Shown: piece after piece, positions 35,893 through 43,005 of the stretch
Layout of the letters: each line of letters opens with the position of its first letter
Numbering within the stretch: position 1 is the stretch's first letter
DNA from: Akkermansiaceae bacterium
Lineage (GTDB): Bacteria > Verrucomicrobiota > Verrucomicrobiia > Verrucomicrobiales > Akkermansiaceae
NCBI GenBank assembly: GCA_030725745.1
Contig: JANRFH010000052.1
Span: 92,324 to 145,759 of the forward strand
Direction of reading: 5' to 3'
Length of the DNA stretch: 53,436 bases
Notes under the pieces: model-generated
Told to the model about the DNA's origin: nothing
Databases searched by the model: none
The model's input: only the letters and a program-made list of their open reading frames with translations
Program-made: the position numbers and the translations under genes

Positions 35893-36061
35893 TCACCCCA
35901 GCCCGGTATTTCCGGGTTGGGGTGATGGCGTTTAGTTGGGGGAAGACCCATTGCAGAGCAACGGGTTTGACTGCCCATCGAGCCTCAGCGAGAAAAACAT
36001 TCCATCCGCGCAGCGCACCCCGCAGAGACGTAGGGAAACGGAGTCAATCCCACTCTGTCCG
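35874..36061. repeat. 16-bp direct repeat of the tRNA-Ser 3' end (att-like)
   Basis: aatcccactctgtccg occurs at 35874-35889 inside the tRNA and again at 36046-36061. The upstream TC is also shared with a one-base difference. This is the pattern left by integrase recombination at a tRNA 3' end. No integrase is present and the interval is only 156 bp. Confidence 0.6.
35890..35928. other. 17-bp stem hairpin next to tRNA-Ser
   Basis: CCATCACCCCAGCCCGG pairs with the segment ending GGGGTGATGG with one G-U, and the loop is TATTT. It overlaps the encoded CCA of the tRNA and lacks a T-tract, so it may limit 3' processing or be a bidirectional terminator. The region from here to 36113 has no gene. 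Confidence 0.65.
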
Positions 36062-36113
36062 GATATGGACGGTTGATGTTTGAGGCTGGGTATGAAAGCT
36101 TGTGAACATTCTT

Positions 36114-36698
36114 ATGTTTACCGGACTTGTAGAGGCTTTGGGAGAGATTGTTTCTTTGGAAGCGATGGGGGAGCAGGGACGGCTGGAGATTTCCATCCCG
36201 TTCGTCGGTGAACTTGCGCTCGGGGATTCCGTGGCGGTGAACGGTTGCTGCCTGACGGTGGCCGGGCTTTCGGAGAGTGCGGTGAAGTTCGATGTTCTCG
36301 CGCAGACCTTGCGGGTGACTTCGCTGGGTGAACTATCAGCGGAGAGCGTGGTGAATCTGGAAAGGGCGCTGCGAGTGGGCGACAGGCTCGGCGGACATTT
36401 CGTGCAGGGGCACGTGGATGCGGTGGGAGCGATCGTTTCTCTAGAGGAAAACGGTCAGGATCATGTGGTGGAGGTTTCCCTGCCACCAGAGATCCACAAG
36501 CTGTGCGTGGGCAAAGGGTCGATAGCGATTGATGGGATTTCGCTGACCATTGCGGAGCTGAAAGAGGGTTCGGCGGTGTTCTGGATCACTCCGCATACTT
36601 TTTCTCATACGAACCTGCGGGATGCGAAGGTGGGGGATGCGGTGAATCTGGAGGCCGATATGCTGGCGAAGCATGTGGCGGCGCTGATGGGGAAGTGA
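36114..36698 (+). CDS. ribE: Riboflavin synthase, alpha subunit
   Basis: 194 residues from the ATG at 36114 (MFTGLVEALGEI is the canonical start; a GTG at 36102 would add 4 residues). Two similar lumazine-binding domains follow. The first contains VNGCCLTV, and the second starts at GGHFVQGHVDAVG and contains IDGISLTIAE. The enzyme dismutates two 6,7-dimethyl-8-ribityllumazine molecules to riboflavin. The rest of the rib pathway is not in the window and no FMN riboswitch is seen upstream. Confidence 0.96.
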   Translation: MFTGLVEALGEIVSLEAMGEQGRLEISIPFVGELALGDSVAVNGCCLTVAGLSESAVKFDVLAQTLRVTSLGELSAESVVNLERALRVGDRLGGHFVQGHVDAVGAIVSLEENGQDHVVEVSLPPEIHKLCVGKGSIAIDGISLTIAELKEGSAVFWITPHTFSHTNLRDAKVGDAVNLEADMLAKHVAALMGK

Positions 36699-36745
36699 GA
36701 GTGCGCTGTCGCGGGGGTTTTTGTGCTTCTCGCTGGGGCTCGAAG

Positions 36746-36767
36746 GCGGGCTGAAGCCCGCGTTCCG
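36746..36767. repeat. Hairpin repeat, copy 2 (GCGGGCT-GA-AGCCCGC, tail GTTCCG)
   Basis: Same shape as copy 1 at 32869, with G-C replacing A-T in the stem (compensatory change). It lies in the convergent ribE-FGE gap. Confidence 0.7.
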
Positions 36768-36772
36768 TTTGG

Positions 36773-37834
36773 CTACAGGTCTTTTACGCAGCGGAAGCCG
36801 GTGTGGACGGTGGGTGAGTCATTCTCGAGGGAGTGGCGTGCGCCGGGGCGGTATCGCATGCAGTAGGAGATGTGGCAGAGAAAGGATCCTCCTTTGGTCA
36901 TGTAGTTTGGTGCTCCAGTTCCTTTGCGGCCATCGTTGCGGTTTACCCAAGTTTCGGGGCCTTTCGGGTCGCAGTTTTCGCAGGTGCTGCGGTATTCTGG
37001 ATCGTAGTATTCGGAGCAGATTTCCCAGACGTTCCCGGCCATGTCGTAGAGGCCGTAGCCGTTTGGCGGGAAGGATTTTACTGGGGATGGGCCAGCGAAG
37101 CCGTCTTCTGCAGTGTCATCAGTGGGGAAGGTGCCGTGGTAAGTGTTGGCCATCCATTTATCGCCGGGTTTCAGCTCGTCGCCCCAAGTATACATTTTGT
37201 TCTCGAGACCGCCGCGCGCTGCATACTCCCATTCAGCTTCGGTGGGGAGACGCTTGCCCGCCCATTTCGCGTAGGCGGCGGCATCGTCGTGATTGACGCA
37301 TGAGACGGGGTAATTGTCTTTGCCGGTGAGGTCGGAGTTTGCTCCTTCGGGATGTTTCCAACTCGCTTCGGTATCCCATTTCCACCACTGGATGTAGGCA
37401 CCGGGATCTTCGATGTTGCCTTCGAAGTGCTCGGGTTTGTTGAAAATGATCGCGCCATTTTTGAAAGGCGGCTCTGGGAGACATTCTAAGGCTTCTGGAG
37501 GCATGGTGGAAATATCTGCCTCCTGCTCCGCGAAGGTGACATAACCGGTTTCTTCCACGAACTTGCGGAACTGGGCATTGGTGACTTCCGTTTCATCTAT
37601 CCAGAAGCCCTTGACCTCGATCTTCATCTGCGGTGTCTCTTCGGGAAATCTCTTGGTGCCGTAAGGGGTCTCGAAAACACCCTCTGTGCCAACGGTGGTC
37701 GAGCCGCCAGAGATTTTCACCATGCCGTCCTTTTTCTCCAATCCAGCGGATGTATCGACAGATGGTGTTTCCTTGCAGGAGCAGAAAAGAAGGGCGGTAG
37801 CGGAGAGGGCGATGATGGGTTGCTTCAGAGTCAC
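36773..37834 (-). CDS. Formylglycine-generating enzyme family protein, predicted lipoprotein
   Basis: 353 residues from a GTG start at 37834. The N-terminal segment IIALSATALLFCSC resembles a lipoprotein signal. The FGE fold is seen through NYPVSCVNHDDAAAYAKW, RLPTEAEWEYAARGG, GLYDMAGNVWE and GGSFLCHISYC. The last contains C320 and C325, matching the two catalytic cysteines of FGE (Cys-x4-Cys in the same context). It should convert the Cys of CxPxR in sulfatases to formylglycine, and both sulfatases here have that motif. An outer location for an FGE is unusual but is what the signal implies. Confidence 0.88.
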   Translation of the reverse strand: MTLKQPIIALSATALLFCSCKETPSVDTSAGLEKKDGMVKISGGSTTVGTEGVFETPYGTKRFPEETPQMKIEVKGFWIDETEVTNAQFRKFVEETGYVTFAEQEADISTMPPEALECLPEPPFKNGAIIFNKPEHFEGNIEDPGAYIQWWKWDTEASWKHPEGANSDLTGKDNYPVSCVNHDDAAAYAKWAGKRLPTEAEWEYAARGGLENKMYTWGDELKPGDKWMANTYHGTFPTDDTAEDGFAGPSPVKSFPPNGYGLYDMAGNVWEICSEYYDPEYRSTCENCDPKGPETWVNRNDGRKGTGAPNYMTKGGSFLCHISYCMRYRPGARHSLENDSPTVHTGFRCVKDL

Positions 37835-37934
37835 AAAAGAAATCTACGGGGAGATGCTGGGGATTCCATCAAATTTCTTAGCTACAGCTTTGGGTTTCTT
37901 TCTGTGACGAAAGCAGAGTAGATTCTAGCCGCAC

Positions 37935-38300
37935 ATGAGAGCCAGACTGACCAAAGACTTCCGCTTCGAGGCGGCGCATACGCTGCCGAGCCTGCCTGAT
38001 GGGCACAAATGCCGCCAGATGCATGGGCACAGCTTCAAGGTGGAGATCCATATCGAGGGCGAGGTGGACGAGAAAATCGGCTGGATCTACGATCACAAGC
38101 TGATTTCCAATGCGATGAATCCGCTTCTGGAAATGCTCGATCACGCATATCTCAACGACATCGAAGGTCTGGAGAGCCCGACCATCGAGATCATGGCTGG
38201 GTGGTTCTGGAAAAAACTCGCCCCGCAACTCCCCGGACTGGCTGAAATCGTGATCTTTGAGACGCCTACGGCGAGGTGTTCTTTCAAGGGAGAGTTCTGA
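37935..38300 (+). CDS. queD: 6-carboxy-tetrahydropterin synthase QueD
   Basis: 121 residues. Zinc ligands are H15 (FEAAH), H30 and H32 in C26-RQMHGHSF, and the nucleophile Cys26 is in the usual place. The C-terminal motif E-x-PTARCSF is seen as FETPTARCSF. QueD makes 6-carboxy-5,6,7,8-tetrahydropterin from dihydroneopterin triphosphate for queuosine. A general PTPS role cannot be excluded. It is divergent from the FGE gene, 100 bp away. Confidence 0.93.
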   Translation: MRARLTKDFRFEAAHTLPSLPDGHKCRQMHGHSFKVEIHIEGEVDEKIGWIYDHKLISNAMNPLLEMLDHAYLNDIEGLESPTIEIMAGWFWKKLAPQLPGLAEIVIFETPTARCSFKGEF

Positions 38301-38310
38301 GGATTTTCAA

Positions 38311-38348
38311 CGCAGAGCCGCAGAGGTCGCGAGAGGGGACGCGGAGCT
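38311..38348. repeat. 'cgcagag' periodic intergenic repeat, copy 2
   Basis: Degenerate copy of the array at 21281 (aaCGCAGAGcCGCAGAG..., 9-10 bp period). Confidence 0.45.
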
Positions 38349-38367
38349 TCGATTGTGTGGATTTTTT

Positions 38368-38396
38368 GAGAGTTGAATCTTGAGAGTTGAAAGTTC
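38368..38396. repeat. 'gagagttgaa' intergenic repeat
   Basis: Two GAGAGTTGAA elements in a row, the reverse complement of the AACTTTCAA family seen at 21220. Confidence 0.45.
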
Positions 38397-38401
38397 CAAA
38401 A

Positions 38402-38431
38402 TTGACTTGCGCTGTCGGGCGGGTTGGATCA
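38402..38431 (+). promoter_or_regulatory. Candidate promoter of tRNA-Pro
   Basis: TTGACT (38402-38407) with a weak -10 (GGATCA at 38426 or nearby, 18-bp spacing) before the tRNA. Only the -35 is convincing. Confidence 0.3.
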
Positions 38432-38451
38432 ATTTCCCGCCCCCAACCACT

Positions 38452-38528
38452 CGGGACGTAGCTCAGCCTGGTAGAGCGCCTGCTTTGGGAGCAGGATGTC
38501 GTCAGTTCGAATCTGGCCGTCCCGACCA
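38452..38528 (+). tRNA. tRNA-Pro(UGG)
   Basis: CGGGACG pairs with CGTCCCG at the acceptor stem, discriminator A, encoded CCA. The anticodon arm CCTGC-TTTGGGA-GCAGG has anticodon TGG (Pro). D-loop AGCTCAGCCTGGTAGAGC and T-loop GTTCGAATC are standard. The first pair C-G is typical of tRNA-Pro. Confidence 0.96.
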
Positions 38529-38541
38529 CCTTACCTTTGTG

Positions 38542-38573
38542 TCCGCAATTCCGAATGGATTGCGGATTTTTTT
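38542..38573 (+). terminator. Rho-independent terminator after tRNA-Pro
   Basis: Stem TCCGCAAT / ATTGCGGA, 9-nt loop, then seven T (38567-38573), starting 13 bp after the tRNA. Confidence 0.85.
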
Positions 38574-38642
38574 GTCCGGATTTCCTCTGTGGCTGGAAAA
38601 TCGTTTCTGATGCGGGGAAGGTATGGATAGGGTGGAGGCGTT

Positions 38643-39979
38643 ATGAGACTGCTGTTGCTTCTATTCGCTTGCTTGGGTGTTTTTACGTTGATGATTTCCG
38701 CCCAGGAGGAGGAGATCAAGGCGACGGATGCGGTGGTGGAAGTCGTGGATGTTACTTCGGATGATGCAATCAAAGAGCGACTCAACGGTATTTTTAGCGA
38801 GGTGAAGGAACTGGAGGATGTCACATGCGAGGTGACTTCTGGCGTTGTGCGGCTGAGTGGGAATGTGCCGGATGAAGAATCAAAAGAAAGCGCACTTGCT
38901 CTGGCGCGGCGCACGGACGGTGTGATTTTTACTGTCGACCGCATTGCGGTGGTGACTGCAGTGGATGCACAGCTCACACCTGCACTGAAAAAACTCAGGA
39001 CACTGCGCACCTCTTTTGTCACGAAGTTGCCTTTGATCGGCATCGCTTTTGTGGTGGTGGTGATTTCGATCCTGTTGGCGAACTTCCTGCATCGGCGTGT
39101 GGGCTGGTTTGAGAGGTTCAATGTATCTTCTCTGACGCGGCTATTGCTGCGCAGGATCGTAAGAATTGTAGTGATTGGTTTGGGCTTTGTGTCGCTCTGG
39201 AAATTCTTGATGCCACCGCAGTGGTAGGAGCGCTTCTAGGAGCGGCTGGTTTGGCGGGTCTCGCGATTGGTTTCGCGTTTCGGAATATCGCCGAAAACTA
39301 CCTCGGTGGTATTTTGCTAAGTGCGCAGAATCCGTTCGAGATTGGTGATGCAGTGGAGCTGAACGGTCGGATCGGGACTGTGGCAATGCTGACAGCTAGG
39401 GACACCGTGCTGATCACGCCGGAAGGGAATCATCTGCGCATCCCGAACGGGATGGTGATGAATTCCGAGTTGCTCAACTACACGCGTAATCCGAGGAGGC
39501 GTTTTGAATTCTCGGTGGGGGTTTCGGTAGATCTCGAGCTGAATGAAGCTCGGAGAGTGGGGTTGGAGGCGATGAAGCTGAGCCCCGGTGTTCTGAAAGA
39601 TCCCAAGCCTTCGGTGACGGTGGACACTCTTGGCGATAGTGCCGTGATCCTCCGTTTTTTCGGCTGGGTGGATCAGCGTGAGAGCGATTTCCTGAAAACA
39701 CGCAGCGAAACGATAAGGATCGTGAAAGTGACCTACGATGAGGCGGGCATTGAGATGCCGGAGCCGATCTACCGTGTGCATCTTCGCGGAAATACTGCGA
39801 TCACTGCAGGAGATAAACAGGAGGAACCGCCGTCTGAAAATCCTCCACGTAAGATCAAGCAGGTAAGCGTTGAAGACAGCGAACTGGATGATATTTCACC
39901 GGATCGGACGATTGAAGATCAGATCGAAACGGAGAAGAGCAGTACAGATGAAGAGAACTTGCTTGATGTGAAGAGCTAG
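38643..39979 (+). pseudogene. BON-domain MscS-type mechanosensitive channel split by a frameshift
   Basis: The first frame gives a signal or anchor, a BON-like domain (about 40-100, AIKERLNGIFSEVKELEDVTCEVTSG), and two membrane helices, then stops at 39227. The second frame (39979 end) runs from VVGALLGAAGLAGLAIGFAFRN, which is the pore helix TM3, through NPFEIGDAVELNGRIGTV, the beta-domain typical of MscS, to an acidic tail. Around 39192-39197 (tcgctctgg) one base is missing: adding one makes the pore helix continuous (FVSALEILDATAVVGALLG...). It is therefore one MscS gene, broken or miscalled. MscS releases solutes on hypo-osmotic shock. Confidence 0.8.
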
Positions 39980-40512
39980 TTCGCAGCACTGAGTTTCAAG
40001 ACGCCGACGTAGGGGAGGTTGCGGTATTTTCCTTTGTAATCGAGGCCATAGCCGACGACAAATTCGTCGTTGATCTCGAAGCCTACGTAATCGGCGCTGA
40101 CTTCTTCGGCGCGTTTCTTGTCCTTTGCGAGGAGGACGCCAGTGTGGACTGCGGCGGCTCCTTCCTCGGTGAGCCGCTCGGCTACTGCGACGAGGGTGCG
40201 ACCGGTGTCGAGGATATCATCGAGAAGGAGAATGTGTTTTCCTTTTACCTCGGGGAAATGGCGGTCAAGGAAATCGACTTTACCGGAGCTTTCGAGACCA
40301 CCGTGATAGCTGGCGACATTGAGGCATTCGATGGAGAGTTCGCGAGGTATGCGGCGTAGGAGATCCGCTGCGAAGACGAGGGCGCCTTTCAAGAGGATGA
40401 TGACGACGATGGGGCCGGCGGGGAATTCCTCCTCGATCTGTTTCGCCATGGAGTCGAGGCGCTTTTGGATGACGGCTTCGTCTACGAGGACGCGTTCGAT
40501 GTCTTTTTTCAT
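39976..40512 (-). CDS. hpt: Hypoxanthine phosphoribosyltransferase
   Basis: 178 residues of the PRTase family. The PRPP loop is KHILLLDDILDTGRTL (93-107) with the two acidic residues, and an N-terminal GPIVVIILLKGALVFAADLLRRI is typical of Hpt. It salvages hypoxanthine and guanine to IMP and GMP. It converges with the MscS gene, overlapping by 4 bp. Confidence 0.93.
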   Translation of the reverse strand: MKKDIERVLVDEAVIQKRLDSMAKQIEEEFPAGPIVVIILLKGALVFAADLLRRIPRELSIECLNVASYHGGLESSGKVDFLDRHFPEVKGKHILLLDDILDTGRTLVAVAERLTEEGAAAVHTGVLLAKDKKRAEEVSADYVGFEINDEFVVGYGLDYKGKYRNLPYVGVLKLSAAN

Positions 40513-40645
40513 GGGGGGAGCGTGGAGGAAGAAATGGTGGCTGCCAAGTGATCTGTGGAAGACTTGTGTTGGGCAATGATGAATCTCTGGACTTGGATTT
40601 GGGGAGGTCTTGCCGGAGTTGGGAGGATGGGGTATTTATGCGGGG

Positions 40646-42031
40646 ATGATTGGTAGGGTTTTGTTTTCCGGGATTGTGATGGGTGGGTGTTGTGTGTGGG
40701 GTGAAACGGATGTGGTTGTGGCGAGTGAGAGAGGGTCGATGGAGGATATTTTTGAGAAATGGGTGGCAGCGGAGGAGCTAGGCGGGGCTCTGGTGGGATT
40801 CTGTGTGTTGGATGAAAAGGGCGAGTTGGTGTATGGATCGCCGCTTGCAGAGACGGCGCTTTGTCCGGCTTCGGTAATGAAGACGCTGACGGCTGGAGCG
40901 GCTTTAGGATTCCTTGGGGAGGATTTTCGGTTTGAGACGCGGTTGATGGCGGGCAGTGAAATTTCCGTGTAAGGTGTTGTCGCGGGGGATCTGGTTTTGA
41001 AGGGCGGTGGGGATCCTACTTTGAGGGAGGAAGATCTTGTCGCGATGGCGGAAGAAGCGGTGAAGAAGGGGTTGAAGCAGGTGATGGGAACGCTGCGGGT
41101 GGATGAGGTTTTTTTTCCAAATGATTCGGTGAGTGATCACTGGGTGTGGGGTGACATAGGGAATGCGTATGGAGCAGGAGCCTTTGGCCTGAACGTGGGG
41201 CACAATGTGCTGACGCTGGTGTTCGATGGTGGGGAGAAAGTGGGTGATACTGCGAACTGGCTGCGGACTGAGCCGGATATGTATGAAGGTATCAAGTGGG
41301 AGATGGAGGTGACGACGGGGCCTGCGGGGAGCGGGGATAGAGTGATGGTTTATTCTGTGCCGAAACTTCCTTGGATTCGTGCTCGTGGGACGGTGCCCAT
41401 GGGTGCGAAAGGTTTTAGGGTGCGGGCGGCGCTGCCTGATCCTCCGAGGTATGCGCGGGAGTTTTTGAAGAAGGAGCTGGAGAAGAGAGGGGTGGTTTTT
41501 TCTAATGATATCGTCAGTAATCTAGCAGAATCTCTATTAGTTCGGCATGAGTCGGCGGAGTTGCCGGTGATTGTGGATCACATGCAGAAGGTGAGCGATA
41601 ATCTGGAGGCTCAGTGCCTTTTCCTCATGATGGGGGTAAAGGCAGAAATAGAGCCGGAGTTGGTGCTGAAAGAGTATTGGGAAGAAATGGGAGTTTCCTT
41701 CAAGGGGCTGCGGGTGATCGATGGCAGTGGGTTGGCGCGGGCGACGATGATACGTCCGGTGGATCTGGCGCGGGTGAATTTTCTGGCGCGGAATTCGGCT
41801 TACGGGGAAAGGTATTTGAAAAGCCTGCCTGGGAATGACTCGTTGAGGGCGAAGCGGGGCGCAATGTCCAGGGTGAGGACGGAGGTGGGTTTTGTGAAAC
41901 GGGGCGAGAAGGAATTCACCTTCGCGCTGATGGGCAACGGATTGGGAGCGGTAGATTTTTGGAAAATGAGGGAAGTGCTGCTCAACGAGATTGGGCGGGT
42001 TGAGGTTGACCGGGCGGGCTCGGGAGAATAG
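40646..42031 (+). pseudogene. dacB: D-alanyl-D-alanine carboxypeptidase (PBP4/DacB), interrupted by in-frame TAA
   Basis: Read through the TAA at 40970-40972, the frame gives a 461-position PBP4-type protein. It has a signal-like start (IGRVLFSGIVMGG), the SxxK nucleophile motif S76-V-M-K79 (PASVMKTLTAG), VSDN as the SxN motif and LRAKRGAMSRVR near the KTG position. After the stop, the same frame continues with GVVAGDLVLKGGGDPTL, the strongly conserved DacB segment, so this is a nonsense codon and not a frameshift. The KTG box reads KRG, a further sign of decay or divergence. DacB trims the pentapeptide of peptidoglycan. The EamA gene follows 9 bp later. Confidence 0.8.
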
Positions 42032-42040
42032 CGAAATTGT

Positions 42041-42910
42041 ATGGATGCATGGTCGGGAGCTATCGGACTACCCCTTTTTGGGGCGGTTCTACATCCATTG
42101 CTCGGGCTGCTAGTGCAGCGCGCGACGAAGCTCGGAGTGAGGCCGACGGTGATACTTGGATTTGCAAATCTGATGACATTGGCGATTTTTTCCGTCTATC
42201 TACGGCCTGATTTTTCGGCTGAGTTCAGTTTTATGGATGTGCTGGCGGTTATCAGCGGCTTGTGTTTTTTTGGAGGTCAGTGGTTCGCCGTGCAGGCGGT
42301 GAGGAACGGGGATCTGGTTGTTAATTCCTCTGCGATGGGCTCAAAGGTGCTGATGGTGGCGGTTCTTTCGGCATCGGTGGGTTTGGAAAAGGCGGGAATA
42401 GGTCTGATCGCTGGTGCGCTGCTGGCAGCTGCGGCGGTGTATCTCGTGACCGGCGCGACTGCGGAAAGGTGGAAGGCGAACCGCGTGACGCTTTGGCTGA
42501 CTCTCGGAGCCTGCGTATTTTTTGCGTTTGCGGATTTTATGGTGGGGTGGAAGAGCAGAGAGACCGGAGCGGCACGCTGGCTCATCATCATGATGGGGAC
42601 TGCCGGGGTGGTCTCGGTGTTCATGCTGATCCCGCGATGGGAACAGGTGAAACGGGTCATATCCGAAAGGAGCACCGCTCTGCCCGTTCTTGGCGCTGGT
42701 TTATTGATGGGAATGCAGGCGCTGGTGGTGAACATGGCCTTCAGCATTTTCGGTGAGCCGACGCTGAGTAATATCGCCTACTCAACGCGCGGAGTGATGG
42801 CGGTGTTCATCGTATGGGCGATCATGAATCGCGGGCGCTCCGGTATTGGAGGAAGGCAACTGGCTGGTGCTGCACTGATGGTTCTGGCACTAGCTGTTGC
42901 GCTTATGTGA
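42041..42910 (+). CDS. EamA-like drug/metabolite transporter family protein
   Basis: 289 residues with ten predicted membrane helices in two halves (for example LPLFGAVLHPLLGLLV and SVFMLIPRWEQV after the middle). The overall pattern is that of the DMT superfamily, but the EamA repeats are weak. No specific substrate can be inferred. It lies 9 bp after dacB and may be expressed with it. Confidence 0.72.
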   Translation: MDAWSGAIGLPLFGAVLHPLLGLLVQRATKLGVRPTVILGFANLMTLAIFSVYLRPDFSAEFSFMDVLAVISGLCFFGGQWFAVQAVRNGDLVVNSSAMGSKVLMVAVLSASVGLEKAGIGLIAGALLAAAAVYLVTGATAERWKANRVTLWLTLGACVFFAFADFMVGWKSRETGAARWLIIMMGTAGVVSVFMLIPRWEQVKRVISERSTALPVLGAGLLMGMQALVVNMAFSIFGEPTLSNIAYSTRGVMAVFIVWAIMNRGRSGIGGRQLAGAALMVLALAVALM

Positions 42911-43005
42911 AATCTACCGAGGCCGAGGGTGCAGTCGCATCTGTGGCGCGCGGTGGATGGCGGTGTATCGCGCGCCGACGGGTGTCAGCGCACGAGCGGA
43001 AATGC

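Noticed and set aside
35890-35928. Rho-independent terminator of tRNA-Ser
   Set aside because: Strong stem but no T-tract follows; listed as a hairpin of unknown role instead.
40610-40645. Start of dacB at 40610
   Set aside because: The 12 extra residues precede a normal signal peptide, and the ATG at 40646 fits better.
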